DNA of 64,000 nucleotides from Woeseiaceae bacterium (GCA_021773075.1 JAJFKT010000012.1:248001-312000); one strand, 5' to 3'. Shown: positions 51,185 to 61,490, numbered from the stretch's first letter. Made by a program: numbers and translations. The notes: generated by a model not told the origin, from the sequence alone.

Positions 51185-51796
51185 ATGAGTATGCCAATGA
51201 TTAGCATGCGAACTTCGGTATGCAGAATATTCGCGTTATTATTCGTGTTTGTTCTTACAAGTGGCTGCGCGACAATCATAAAGGGGACGACACAGGGAAT
51301 CCCAATCAACTCAGATCCTTCCGGAGCCGACATTTTAGTTGATGGCATGCTTGTCGGGACGACACCAGCCGACGTTGAAGTGAAGCGGAAACGTGACCAC
51401 CTCATCGTGATCGAAAAGAAAGACTATGCCCCCAAGAGTATCGCTGTAGTTAAGAACGTAGGTGGCGCTGTGTGGGGAAACATTATTGCAGGCGGTTTGA
51501 TCGGCTGGGGAGTGGATGCCGCCTCTGGAGCGCAAAATAATCTTACGCCTAAGACGATATCCGTCAAGCTAGAACCCGTCGGGGAAGGCGGCCAGGCAAC
51601 AGACTCTGGCCAAAACTCATCGGTAGGAATTGGGAAACTCAACGATCTAGATCAAATGAGAGAAGACGACCAAATCTCCGACGAGGAATACACGAGGGCT
51701 AGAGTCGTATTGATCGAAAAGTATTTCCCAGAAATGATACCTGAACCGGACGAAACGGAGCCAGCTGGATCAGGTAGCACTGGGCTAGATCAGTGA
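51185..51796 (+). CDS. PEGA-domain lipoprotein with SHOCT-like C-terminus
   Basis: Lipobox LTSGCAT; 'INSDPSGADILVDGMLVGTTPADVEVKRKRDHLIVIEKKDY'; C-terminal 'LDQMREDDQISDEEYTRARVVLIEKYF'. Confidence 0.8.
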   Translation: MSMPMISMRTSVCRIFALLFVFVLTSGCATIIKGTTQGIPINSDPSGADILVDGMLVGTTPADVEVKRKRDHLIVIEKKDYAPKSIAVVKNVGGAVWGNIIAGGLIGWGVDAASGAQNNLTPKTISVKLEPVGEGGQATDSGQNSSVGIGKLNDLDQMREDDQISDEEYTRARVVLIEKYFPEMIPEPDETEPAGSGSTGLDQ

Positions 51797-51836
51797 CGCA
51801 GTACTTTTGTTTTCGGAATTGATACCAGTATTACAG

Positions 51837-51858
51837 ACCCCGCTTCGGCGGGGTTTTT
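51837..51858 (+). terminator. Rho-independent terminator
   Basis: ACCCCGC-ttcg-GCGGGGT-TTTT. Confidence 0.9.
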
Positions 51859-51931
51859 GTTAGCCGAAAATGACCACTCTTGTCTAAAGCATAATGACCG
51901 AACTGCTGATTAACTAGAGGGTGCCAACAGC

Positions 51932-52339
51932 ATGAATGTGTTTTTTTACGGCCTTTTTATGGACGGAGGCCTTCTCGCAGAGAAGGGGATAACGCCGAGT
52001 AACGCGGAGGTCGGATACGTTGATGAATTCGCGCTCCGTATCGGAGAGCGGGCAACACTTGTAAGCTCTGCCGGTGCCCGCTCGTACGGCGTCATGATGA
52101 ATATTTCTTCCGATCAAGCGAATGAGCTGTATTCGGATAAGAGCGTCGCGGACTATGTACCAGAATCAGTAATCGTAGAACTCGTCGGTGGAAGCAAGGC
52201 CGAAGCCGAATGTTACAACTTGCCTGTTGACAGGGTCACTGGGACCAACAAGATCTACGCCGAAGCTCTGTTGGAGATAGCGAGCAAGCTGGGCTTGCCT
52301 GAAAGTTATTTGCTCGAAATAAGTGAAGCTGCAATCTAA
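51932..52339 (+). CDS. Gamma-glutamylcyclotransferase-like protein
   Basis: 135 aa; N-terminal 'MNVFFYGLFMDGGLL' and 'SYGVMMNISSDQANELY' reminiscent of GGCT/AIG2-like fold. Confidence 0.6.
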   Translation: MNVFFYGLFMDGGLLAEKGITPSNAEVGYVDEFALRIGERATLVSSAGARSYGVMMNISSDQANELYSDKSVADYVPESVIVELVGGSKAEAECYNLPVDRVTGTNKIYAEALLEIASKLGLPESYLLEISEAAI

Positions 52340-52402
52340 GTTCTTGATTCCAGCGGAACGACCGGTAAGGTTGTACAAACTAATCTGAGCTATTCACTGG
52401 GT

Positions 52403-52918
52403 GTGGAGGCGCGAATGAAACAAGAGGATAAACAACGGAATTACGAGTTGGCCGAAAAACTGCTTTCGGAGCAGAACTTCGCTGCAGCCGTCATTGCGGG
52501 GGTTATTGCTACGCTTCTCGCTGCTGCTTTCTACAGTGTCATAGTCGCAACTTGGAATTTTTCGTATGGTTTCGCGGCGGCGGGCATTGGAATCGCAGTT
52601 GGAATACCAATGCAATATCTCGGACGCGGAATCGAAATGAAATTCGCTGTGGCGGCTTCGGCATGCACGATTGCTGGCTGCCTCCTCGGCAACGTGTTCA
52701 GCGTCGTATTGAATCCGGCGCAGTTATTTTCAATCTCACCATTTGACGCTTTCCAGAGTATTGAATTTTCGGTGCTCACCGAGCGGACGCTTTCCAATAT
52801 TTCGTTTGTCGATCTTGTTTTCTGGTTTATTGCGGTTTTTGCTGCGGTTTTTCTCACGATGAGGCCGCTATCTCGCTCCGATAAATTAGCTATTGGTATG
52901 TACAAATTGAAGGCTTGA
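52403..52918 (+). CDS. Hypothetical membrane protein
   Basis: 171 aa, several TM segments, acidic/basic N-terminus; no recognised family. Confidence 0.55.
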   Translation: MEARMKQEDKQRNYELAEKLLSEQNFAAAVIAGVIATLLAAAFYSVIVATWNFSYGFAAAGIGIAVGIPMQYLGRGIEMKFAVAASACTIAGCLLGNVFSVVLNPAQLFSISPFDAFQSIEFSVLTERTLSNISFVDLVFWFIAVFAAVFLTMRPLSRSDKLAIGMYKLKA

Positions 52919-53020
52919 ATCCATAAGCTGATTGCTGCTGCCACAGAGCAGACGCTCAGAACAGAAATAATTCGAATTTCTAACGGCTGTTAGGATGACA
53001 CCATCGGTGATTTCAGATAA

Positions 53021-53150
53021 CACTTCTTCGAAGCAACACTGCGTCACGGCGCGAAAGCGTTCACGATCTACAACCACTCGTATATGCCGCCCTGTTACTC
53101 GAGCCCGGTTGAGGAATACTGGAGTCTCGTCATGAGCGGGTCGACCGACA
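53021..53150 (+). pseudogene. Remnant of a GcvT-family aminomethyltransferase N-terminus
   Basis: Reading from 53021: HFFEATLRHGAKAFTIYNHSYMPPCYSSPVEEYWSLVMSG..., typical of the GcvT/DmdA-like 'PFFEATLRHG.KAFTVYNHMYMPT.Y.DPVAEYW' region; stop codon directly upstream (53018-53020) and no continuing domain. Confidence 0.55.
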
Positions 53151-53157
53151 CACCGCC

Positions 53158-54603
53158 CTATGCGCTGATCAATTTCTCCACAACTCGAAGTCCGTCGATA
53201 AGCTCTGTCGAATTTTGATTGGCGAAGCCAAGCCGGATGTGGGTACCGGTGCCGGGCGTCAGCTTGTAACTGCTTTCAACCTGCAACAACACGCCGCGCG
53301 CTCTTGCCCGCTGCGCTAATTTCTCAGTGTCCTCGTGCATGTTGATCCATACGGCCATCCCCCCATCCGGTACGGAAAACGACAAGTTCCGGCCCTTTTC
53401 ACGTAGTTCGCTTAACGCTGTCACCACCAGGTCGCGTCGTTTCCGATAGAGCCGCTGCATCTTCCACATGTGCCGTTCAAATCCGCCGTCACGCATCCAA
53501 AGTGCGGTTGCCTTACTCAGTATTTGTCCTGGATTGCCCATTGCCAGCTGTCGATAAGCTAAGAAATGATCCGCAAATTCTGGTGGGCTCATCAGCCCGC
53601 CTATCCTTAGCGAGGGAAAAGCCAGTTTCGACAAACTAAAAACGTAGAAGACAATCTGGCCGGGATCTGTGCTGGCCATCGGTGCCAATGGCGTTCGGTT
53701 GTAATGAAACTCGTGATCGTAATCGTCTTCCAGTATCGCGATCCGATGTTTGCGCGCTATTCGGTAAATTTCAATACGTCGTTCAAGCGGCAATGTCGCA
53801 GTGGTTGGAAATTGATGCAGCGGCGTCAGGTAGATAAGTCGCACGTTAAATTTGCGTACGGCACTCTCCAGCGACTCGGTGATAATGCCGCATTCATCTG
53901 TCTTCAAAGGCACCAGATTCGCGCCTGCGGCCCTGAATGCGCGCCAAGCTGGCGGGTAACCGAGTGGCTCAACGGCAACGCATGCCTTGTCGTTCAACAG
54001 CAATCTCGATACCAGGTAAATCCCCTCTTGCGCGCCGCTGGTCAATATCAAGCGTTTGTCGGCCACGCTCCGCACCCGAGAAATATAGCTCTGTAGCTGT
54101 GCAGCCAGTTCACTGCATCCATCGGGAGCTGCGTAATCGAGCGTAGGCACGCAGTCTTGGCGCAGGCATTGCCCGACCAGGCGGCGATACTCAATATTTG
54201 GAAATTCACGAAGGTCGGGGGATTCGGCCCGAAACGCATAATCGAAGTCTCTCGGATCTGGATCAACGTCAATTTCTGTGTCGCGAAGGACAAGCTCTAA
54301 GTCGCTGGCGTTCGCCTTGGAAAGGGTCGCATTTTTTGGCCGGAGCTTCTCTGTTGGAAGCGCCGAGTTAACTTCATAACCGCGTCGCGGATGGGAGATG
54401 AGCCAACCCTGTGCGACCAGTTCAGCCAGTGCCGACATCACCGTCTGACGATGTACATCGAAGCTTGATGCGAACTCGCGGGTCGACGGCAGCCTCGAGC
54501 CCGGCAGCAGTCGCCCATCCTTTATTGCGATAGTCACTGCGGTCGCTATCCGAATGTAAACCGGGTCGCTTGATACAGGAAGTTGTAGTTGCAGAACCTT
54601 CAT
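53158..54603 (-). CDS. MocR/PdxR-type GntR-aminotransferase transcriptional regulator
   Basis: N-terminal 'IKDGRLLPGSRLPSTREFASSFDVHRQTVMSAL' wHTH; aminotransferase domain 'ILEDDYDHEFHYN', 'YVFSLSKLAFPSLRIGGL'. Confidence 0.93.
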   Translation of the reverse strand: MKVLQLQLPVSSDPVYIRIATAVTIAIKDGRLLPGSRLPSTREFASSFDVHRQTVMSALAELVAQGWLISHPRRGYEVNSALPTEKLRPKNATLSKANASDLELVLRDTEIDVDPDPRDFDYAFRAESPDLREFPNIEYRRLVGQCLRQDCVPTLDYAAPDGCSELAAQLQSYISRVRSVADKRLILTSGAQEGIYLVSRLLLNDKACVAVEPLGYPPAWRAFRAAGANLVPLKTDECGIITESLESAVRKFNVRLIYLTPLHQFPTTATLPLERRIEIYRIARKHRIAILEDDYDHEFHYNRTPLAPMASTDPGQIVFYVFSLSKLAFPSLRIGGLMSPPEFADHFLAYRQLAMGNPGQILSKATALWMRDGGFERHMWKMQRLYRKRRDLVVTALSELREKGRNLSFSVPDGGMAVWINMHEDTEKLAQRARARGVLLQVESSYKLTPGTGTHIRLGFANQNSTELIDGLRVVEKLISA

Positions 54604-54692
54604 CTGGTCGAAATAAAATTACTTATCTGGTTGTTTTCAACTACCCAGACGCGATTGTACCCTAAGATGGAAATAAAGCTTAGGAACCCCTT

Positions 54693-55193
54693 ATGAAGCA
54701 TCCTGGAGTGCTAATCGTTGCTGCTTTCACCTGCTCCGGCTATCTCGAAGCGCACGAGCTTGACCACACGCCCGCGGCGAGCACCGCCGCACGTCAAGCC
54801 ACTAGCGGCGGTGGCGATGGTTTGCGCCTGCAACTGTTATTAAGTTTCGAAACTATCGGCAGCGACGGCCTTGAAATCGCACACCTTACCTTGCCCGGTG
54901 GCGATGGTGTCACGTGCGCGAACAAACCCTGCCAGGCGCACCAGCATCCGGTGGACGAGATTATGTTCGTACTCCAAGGTCAGTTGGAGCACGTTGTCGA
55001 AGGCGATGCCCAAATTATCGCGCCTGGAATGCTGGCGGTTGCGCCAAGAAATCGGAATGTTGCCCATAACGTTTTATCCGAGGAACCATTAGAAGTATTG
55101 ATCGTTTGGCCAGCGACAGGCGAATTCGATCGACTTGTTCGCCACTATGGCTGGTCGGAAACCATGATACCCCGCTCGGAGAGTGACCATTGA
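54693..55193 (+). CDS. Cupin-domain protein with signal peptide
   Basis: 'HQHPVDEIMFVLQGQLEHVVEGDAQIIAPGMLAVAPRNRNVAHNV'. Confidence 0.85.
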   Translation: MKHPGVLIVAAFTCSGYLEAHELDHTPAASTAARQATSGGGDGLRLQLLLSFETIGSDGLEIAHLTLPGGDGVTCANKPCQAHQHPVDEIMFVLQGQLEHVVEGDAQIIAPGMLAVAPRNRNVAHNVLSEEPLEVLIVWPATGEFDRLVRHYGWSETMIPRSESDH

Positions 55194-56155
55194 GGGCCTC
55201 CACTACGAGTCTGGGCATGCAGGCGACGATGCTGTTTCTGTTCGGCGTGCTCACGCAAACGGGCACCTCGAACGCTGCACCGGCTATCGCGGTCGGGCAT
55301 CCCTCGCCTCACTTCGAGGTTACAACGATGAGTGGGCGCCGTATTAGCGCGGCCATAAAAGGAGATGCGAAACCCATGTATCTCAAGTTCTGGGCGACCT
55401 GGTGCGCAGCATGCATTGCTGAAATGCCACATTTCGTCGATGCACACGAGCGATTCGGCGCAAACATTGAATTTGTTGCCATCAACGTCGCAATCAATGA
55501 CAGCCCGGAACGAATTGAACGCGCACGATCGGAGTACAATCTTGAAATGCCGATCGTGTTTGATCAGAGCGGTGAACTGTGGTCCAAATTCGATATTTTC
55601 GGAACACCGACCCATGTCGTCATTGATGCGTCAGGCGAAATCACCTACATAGGCCATGCCGCGGGCGAAGCGCTCGACCAAGCGCTTGAGAGTGCCTACT
55701 CAGGAACACCAACGGCTGACAAAGCACCCGACTTCAGTATTGAGACACTGGATGGAGAAGTCTTTTCGCTTTCCAAAGAACTTGCTGGGGCAGGTACTGT
55801 ATCCATCTTCTTTTTCTCGCCATGGTGCGAATCCTATGTAAAAGACTCCTACCCGGACATGGCGCGTGAATGTGTTGAAGCACGTCAAAACATTGCAGAG
55901 TTGCATGAAATGCTCGGTGACAGAGTACGTTTTGTCGGTATCGGATCACGGTATAGCGCGAGAGCAGAGAGCACGCAGTTTTATCGCGACAAGCACGACA
56001 TCAAGTTCCCACTAGCATTCGATGCCACGGACCAGGTATTTCGAGCCTACAAGGTCAGACACTTTCCGACGATTATAATTGTTGGTCGAAACGGCGTGAT
56101 TCGCCATCGCGTCGAAGGTTCGAACATCGGCCTCGCGGCGTTCGACAGCACCTGA
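55190..56155 (+). CDS. Redoxin/TlpA-like protein with two thioredoxin-fold domains
   Basis: First domain 'PMYLKFWATWCAACIAEMPHFVDAHE'; second 'APDFSIETLDGEVFSLSKELAGAGTVSIFFFSPWCESYV'. Start may be ATG at 55217. Confidence 0.82.
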   Translation: MRASTTSLGMQATMLFLFGVLTQTGTSNAAPAIAVGHPSPHFEVTTMSGRRISAAIKGDAKPMYLKFWATWCAACIAEMPHFVDAHERFGANIEFVAINVAINDSPERIERARSEYNLEMPIVFDQSGELWSKFDIFGTPTHVVIDASGEITYIGHAAGEALDQALESAYSGTPTADKAPDFSIETLDGEVFSLSKELAGAGTVSIFFFSPWCESYVKDSYPDMARECVEARQNIAELHEMLGDRVRFVGIGSRYSARAESTQFYRDKHDIKFPLAFDATDQVFRAYKVRHFPTIIIVGRNGVIRHRVEGSNIGLAAFDST

Positions 56156-56264
56156 TTTTTTAACGGGCGGGCGAATTCGAGCATGTGCTCGATGCGTGCC
56201 CCATTGTGCCTGCACCAGTAACGGCCGCTGTCTTGATTTCGTACACTAAATCAGGTTCTTTGAT

Positions 56265-57071
56265 TCAGGATGAGGGGTTATTCGCGAAGATGAAATCGCG
56301 CAATAGTTTGCGGCACTCGTTTGGCGCTTCGATTGGCAGCATGTGGCCGCTATTTTGAATAATACTCAGCTCGGATTCTTCGAGATGATTATGCAATTCC
56401 GTGCCTGCTTTGCGCGGCGCCATGCGGTCGTTGTCGGCGAGAATGACTTGCTTTGGTGCAGCGACTGCCGCTGCGGCGGTCTTACCGTTCTTGTAGGCAT
56501 CGCAAGCCCTGAGGTCGGCCGAGAGGGCATCTGTATTACCGAGCATGACTCTACGGCCGCTGGCGAGCGCCGAATTACCCGCAATCGGATCTTGATGAAA
56601 TTGCCCTGCGTCGCCAAAACCCCATGACAGCATCATGGCTACAGCGGCATCTGGTTTCTTCTCCGCCGCTTCGATGAGGTCGGGATTCACAGGTGTTGCG
56701 AGTCCGCTCGCGATAAACGAGACACTATTTAGTTTGTCCGGATAACGCGATGCATATTCGAGTGCAATCAGACAGCCCTGCGAGTGCGCAACGATTGATA
56801 TATTCTCAGCGCCCAAGATACCGAGAACTGCGTCAAGCCAGTCGGCCATCACTTCAATAGTCGCGATTGCCGGTCCCTCAGAATTGGTATGCCCCGGCAG
56901 GTCGAGTGCCAAAACCGAATACTCGCGGAAGGCGAAGAATCTCGAATGCAGTCCCCAAAACGTATGGTCCAGCCCACTGCCGTGCAGGAACACGACGACG
57001 GGAAGATGGTTGTCGAAAGGAATCCCACCGGTCGCTGCAAACACCTGCTTGCCGCCAACATTGAAATACAT
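56265..57071 (-). CDS. Alpha/beta hydrolase
   Basis: 'VVFLHGSGLDHTFWGLHSRFF', 'SIVAHSQGCLIALEYA', 'NSGHMLPIEAPN'. Confidence 0.9.
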   Translation of the reverse strand: MYFNVGGKQVFAATGGIPFDNHLPVVVFLHGSGLDHTFWGLHSRFFAFREYSVLALDLPGHTNSEGPAIATIEVMADWLDAVLGILGAENISIVAHSQGCLIALEYASRYPDKLNSVSFIASGLATPVNPDLIEAAEKKPDAAVAMMLSWGFGDAGQFHQDPIAGNSALASGRRVMLGNTDALSADLRACDAYKNGKTAAAAVAAPKQVILADNDRMAPRKAGTELHNHLEESELSIIQNSGHMLPIEAPNECRKLLRDFIFANNPSS

Positions 57072-57148
57072 TGTTACCTGCCTGCGTCGTCGTTGATTTG
57101 ACGGACATGTGGCGACAGCGTTTCGAAATGCCTGAAATCCGACATTGT

Positions 57149-58300
57149 CTAAACCAGTTCAAGTGCCTTATCCAGCGCCTCAATCAGGTCTTCAGCGTCC
57201 TCGAGTCCAACGGACACACGAACCAAACCATCGATAATGCCGACTCGAATTCGCTCAGCCTCCTCTACCGCTGCATGTGTCATTGTGACCGGATGAGTGA
57301 TGAGCGATTCAACCGAACCGAGATTCTCGGCCAGACTGAACACGTCGATGTTGTCCATGAGTTTCTTGCCTGCGACGAGGCCGCCTTTCACTTCGAACCA
57401 CAGCATCGCGCCATAGCCACTTGCCTGCGTGCTGGCCAGCTCGTGTTGTGCGAACGACTTCAGGCCGGGATAGCAAACCTGTTCAACCTTGTCATGGCTT
57501 TCAAGATACTCAGCGATAGCCATCGCATTCGCAGACTGCGCGTCCAGTCGAAGCGACATGGTTTTGCAACCCTGCAGCGTGAGCCAGGCGACCTGCGGCG
57601 ACATGATGCTGCCGGTGCTGCCCTGTATGAACCGCACTTCGTCCGCTTGCTCTTGCGTCGCGCATACAACAGCGCCGCCAACAGTCGCGTTGTGGCCGTC
57701 CATGTACTTGGTTGTGCTGTAGATTGACATGTCCGCGTCAAGTTCCAGTGGCCGCTGGTAGTAAGGCGTCAGGAACGTGTTGTCGACAGCGTGCACTGCT
57801 CCTGCGGCGCGGGCGATCTTCGACGCGCCAGCGATATCAGTACACTTCATTGTCGGATTGGCGGGCGTCTCGGTGAGAAATAACTTGGTGTTATCACGAA
57901 CTGCTGCCGCCACTTCATCTAGATTTGAGCCGTCGACAAAGGTGAATTCAACGCCGAATCGACTAAGGATTTTCGTGCACAAGCGGTAAGTACCACCGTA
58001 AGCGACATCGGAAATTATCGCGTGATCGCCAGCGTTCAGAAACGCAAGCATCACCGCCTGAACCGCTGCCATGCCGGTCCCGAAACAAATGCTATCGGTG
58101 GCATCTTCGAGACCTGTCATTTTCAATTCAAGGGCTCGTACTGTTGGATTACCCGAACGTGAGTATGAAAAGCCTTTGGCGAGATACTCATCGACCGAGT
58201 CCTGTACGTAGGTCGTCGTTTGATAGATCGGCGTCAGAATAGAGCCGGTTAGTGGATCAGGAGTTACCCCTGCGTGAATCTGTTTGGTACGAAAGCCCAT
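57149..58300 (-). CDS. Trans-sulfuration PLP enzyme (cystathionine gamma-synthase/lyase family)
   Basis: 'TKQIHAGVTPDPLTGSILTPIYQTTTYVQ', 'YSTTKYMDGHNATVGGAVV' PLP-Lys motif; downstream of the MetA-like gene. Confidence 0.93.
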   Translation of the reverse strand: MGFRTKQIHAGVTPDPLTGSILTPIYQTTTYVQDSVDEYLAKGFSYSRSGNPTVRALELKMTGLEDATDSICFGTGMAAVQAVMLAFLNAGDHAIISDVAYGGTYRLCTKILSRFGVEFTFVDGSNLDEVAAAVRDNTKLFLTETPANPTMKCTDIAGASKIARAAGAVHAVDNTFLTPYYQRPLELDADMSIYSTTKYMDGHNATVGGAVVCATQEQADEVRFIQGSTGSIMSPQVAWLTLQGCKTMSLRLDAQSANAMAIAEYLESHDKVEQVCYPGLKSFAQHELASTQASGYGAMLWFEVKGGLVAGKKLMDNIDVFSLAENLGSVESLITHPVTMTHAAVEEAERIRVGIIDGLVRVSVGLEDAEDLIEALDKALELV

Positions 58301-58378
58301 GAATATTTTCCTTCCAGGGAAGATCAATTAATCAGGCGATTCTCTCACGTGCCGAGTGGCGACGGAACCCGCGCAGGA

Positions 58379-59452
58379 TCAGGTTTTTCTTAAGCCAATG
58401 GGGTCCTCTGGATCGACCCCTTCCATGAACTGCCGGTGGCGATCCAGGTCAGTGAGCCGATAGACAAGGCCCAACCAGTTATTGACGATAGCCTTGCCGG
58501 TGTCGCCCCAGGTATTGTCGACCAGCGCCGTCAATTCCGCTTCGGGGAAATCTGGCAGATCGTCACCGCGCTGTTTTGCGAGCGTGGCCGCATCAATATA
58601 GACAGAAGCAACCGCCGCGGCACGATCGTCAAAATAATTCTCCGGAAAGCGAGGCTTCGTGTCACGAATGTCGGTGAAGAACCGCAAAATCTCACGCTTG
58701 TACTCTTTCAATAGGCTTATCGCGTCATATTCAGGGTGGCCCTGGAAATAGACCGTACGAAACTGATCGGGGCTAACAGCCAAATGGACACCGGAGTCTT
58801 CGCTTTCGGCGAGAACGGTTAACCCGGCGTTTTCTAATTGGTTTCTACTGACGTCGTTATACCGAGAATGGGGCGCGTCGAACCGCGAATTAATCTCCCA
58901 CGTCAGCGGGTGCTCAGGCACACTGATTCTATGACTGAATACGCCCCACTGCTTCTCCGCTAGGCGTTGCCGCGAAATACCATGATGAGCTTGTACCAAC
59001 GCATGGGTGGCGAGACACGAACAAAGAACCGACGCGACGTTTTCGTTCGCCCATTCAACGATCTCCATCAGCGGGTCGAAGAACGACTCATCCTCGAGCA
59101 CGGGGTTGACCGGGTTTGCACCTGTAATGATGAGTGCATCGAGCCCCTGTTCCTGCAGAGCAGAAAAATTGAAATAGTGTTGTTTGATTCTCTCCTGCGC
59201 CTCCCGGCCGCGCTCCTGCTCCGGAATCGCGAACGGGTAAACGTAGAATTGAGCAATCTGATTACTCGCGCCAACCAGCTTGATGAACTGCCGCTCCGTC
59301 GCACCCAGCACCGCGTCCGGCATCATATTTAGTAATCCAATATGAAGCTCGCGAATGTCCTGGTGTCGGGCACGTTCCATCGACAACACTTCCTGCCCGC
59401 GGTCACGCAGGCGTTGAAAGGACGGCAAGTCATTATGTGCGACGAGAGGCAT
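58379..59452 (-). CDS. metA: Homoserine O-acyl(succinyl)transferase, MetA family
   Basis: 357 aa; 'IGLLNMMPDAVLGATERQFIKLVG', 'SVLCSCLATHALVQ', 'VYFQGHPEYD'. Confidence 0.9.
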   Translation of the reverse strand: MPLVAHNDLPSFQRLRDRGQEVLSMERARHQDIRELHIGLLNMMPDAVLGATERQFIKLVGASNQIAQFYVYPFAIPEQERGREAQERIKQHYFNFSALQEQGLDALIITGANPVNPVLEDESFFDPLMEIVEWANENVASVLCSCLATHALVQAHHGISRQRLAEKQWGVFSHRISVPEHPLTWEINSRFDAPHSRYNDVSRNQLENAGLTVLAESEDSGVHLAVSPDQFRTVYFQGHPEYDAISLLKEYKREILRFFTDIRDTKPRFPENYFDDRAAAVASVYIDAATLAKQRGDDLPDFPEAELTALVDNTWGDTGKAIVNNWLGLVYRLTDLDRHRQFMEGVDPEDPIGLRKT

Positions 59453-59454
59453 TG

Positions 59455-61395
59455 TTACTCCGCAGGTTTCCTCAGGTAGGTATCCAGGAATTTCGCATAG
59501 GCCTCGGAGGCAGCGATGCGATTGTCCTTGTTTAGGAAACCGTGACCCTCGTCTTCAAATACAAGGTACTCGACGGGCACCTCATTTTTCTTGACCGCCG
59601 CAACCAGCTCGTCACTTTCAATTTGCAACACTCGCGGATCATTCGCTCCCTGAACGACCAGCAATGGTTTAGTTACGTGTTCGGCATGAAATAACGGCGA
59701 TATCCTGCGATGTCGCTCCGCGTCTGTTTCCGGGTCGCCCATTTCGTCGTACAGAGCCTCTTTAAACGACTCCCACCACGGCGGGATGCTCTGCAACGTC
59801 CGCTCCCAATTCGTAACACCGAATATGTTGATTCCGACGTCGAAAGCTTCCGGATGAAATGTCAGCGCGGCGGCCGTCATGTATCCGCCGTAGGAGCCGC
59901 CCATTACGCCTATGTTGTTCTTGTCGACCCAGTCCAGAGATTCGAGGTAAGTACGACCGTGAACGATATCCAGGAGATCCTCTTCACCATGGCGCTTGTC
60001 ATCCAAATGAAAGAACGTCTTTCCGTAGCCCGAGGAACCGCGGTTGTTAGCGCCCAGGATCGCGTAACCCTGATTGACGAGATGCTGGATCGTGGCGCTG
60101 TATCCGGTCCGCGTTTGGCCACCCGGACCGCCGTGAACCATCACTAAGGCCGGTGCCGGATTGTCAGCGCTGGCATCAAGCGGTTTGTACAGAATCGACG
60201 GAATTTCGAGGCCGTCAAAGCTCGGGTATCGAATAACCTCGCTGACCGCTAGATGTGCCGCATCGATCTCGGGGCTAAGCGCACTGGTCAAGCGTTGCGA
60301 AGTCGTCGCGCCCAAGTCAATGACGTGAATATTTGATGGTGAATTGTCGGCATTTACGATCAGGGCTACCTGGTTTTCGTCTGCCGAAAAGCGGAGGTTT
60401 CGCAGATCGCCCTTGGGCAGATCCGGCAGAGCAACGCTTTCACCTGATTTCGCATCGACGATAGACACCTCTGTTCTGGCATCCGCGTTTACACCGGAAA
60501 CGCGATATTTTCCCGTGGGCGAAAAACTGACGTAGCTGACATCCCAGTCAGCGCTCACCAATGCCTGCTTCTCACCACTCTCCAAATTGTAGGTCCACGC
60601 CTGATTGAACTCTCCGTGCTCATCCGTCGAGTACACGAGGGCAAGGCTGTCGGGAGTGAAGTCGTAAACGTCGTAGGCGATATTGCCATCGTGCTCAGAA
60701 ATCAGTGCCGGTTCTTTGTCGGCTGATGCGAGATCGACAATGTAAACATCCGAATCAGCACTGGTTCGCGGCTTGACCAACGCGAGCCAACGCTCGTCGC
60801 GACTCAGCGCTGCGATAGCAAAGCCCGGATTCTCGTACAGCAACTCACGGCTGTAGTCTTCGCTGGAGTAGCGATACAGGTCGAAACTCGATGAGTCCCG
60901 CTCGTTCGAAGTGACGTATAAATGGTTTCCGTCGCTGCTCCAACCGTCAAAGCTGGCCTTTATGTTATCGCCAGGAGTTAGATCATGAAAGCTGCCGTCA
61001 AGTTCGCGCACAACAACGTGATCGAGTTCATTGCCGCCGTTATCAAAACTAAAAACGATGCGCTCATCGTTCGGAAACCAGCTTTCGCCAAACATCGCAT
61101 TCGAATCGGACTCTGTCAGTGCCGTCGCCTCGCTACCGTCAACCGGCAACGCAAAAACATTAAAAATCCCCGACTCGTCGGAATTGATCAACAACTTCGA
61201 ACCATCCGGTGAAAACGCAAATCCACTCGAGCTCGCCAAACCATAGCTGGTGGTCGCGAAAAATACAGCGGCAGTGTACTTAGGTGTTTCGGCGGCAGCT
61301 ACCGATGCAGCTTCTTCGTTATCAGCATCGCAGCTGATCATTGCAAACGTCACGACAACGAGAAGCGAGGATTTGAAGCGAGTCAGATAATTCAT
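59455..61395 (-). CDS. S9 family prolyl-oligopeptidase-type lipoprotein
   Basis: Lipobox MISCDAD; beta-propeller repeats; 'GVMGGSYGGYMTAAALTFHPE' catalytic Ser, 'DEGHGFLNKDNR' catalytic His. Confidence 0.92.
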   Translation of the reverse strand: MNYLTRFKSSLLVVVTFAMISCDADNEEAASVAAAETPKYTAAVFFATTSYGLASSSGFAFSPDGSKLLINSDESGIFNVFALPVDGSEATALTESDSNAMFGESWFPNDERIVFSFDNGGNELDHVVVRELDGSFHDLTPGDNIKASFDGWSSDGNHLYVTSNERDSSSFDLYRYSSEDYSRELLYENPGFAIAALSRDERWLALVKPRTSADSDVYIVDLASADKEPALISEHDGNIAYDVYDFTPDSLALVYSTDEHGEFNQAWTYNLESGEKQALVSADWDVSYVSFSPTGKYRVSGVNADARTEVSIVDAKSGESVALPDLPKGDLRNLRFSADENQVALIVNADNSPSNIHVIDLGATTSQRLTSALSPEIDAAHLAVSEVIRYPSFDGLEIPSILYKPLDASADNPAPALVMVHGGPGGQTRTGYSATIQHLVNQGYAILGANNRGSSGYGKTFFHLDDKRHGEEDLLDIVHGRTYLESLDWVDKNNIGVMGGSYGGYMTAAALTFHPEAFDVGINIFGVTNWERTLQSIPPWWESFKEALYDEMGDPETDAERHRRISPLFHAEHVTKPLLVVQGANDPRVLQIESDELVAAVKKNEVPVEYLVFEDEGHGFLNKDNRIAASEAYAKFLDTYLRKPAE

Positions 61396-61490
61396 TTGCT
61401 CAACCTTTTCTTGTTTTGGAAATAAGCGGTACGGAAAGATATCACGGAGTTCGGGCCGAGTATTGATATTGCTACGGGAAATGGCAGCCA

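Noticed and set aside
56177-56192. TCGAGCATGTGCTCGA inverted repeat in a convergent gap
   Set aside because: Short, no T-tract, likely chance or a weak site; insufficient to call an operator or terminator.
57071-57727. 218-aa plus-strand ORF antisense to the trans-sulfuration enzyme
   Set aside because: Shadow ORF of a well-supported PLP enzyme; no family signature.
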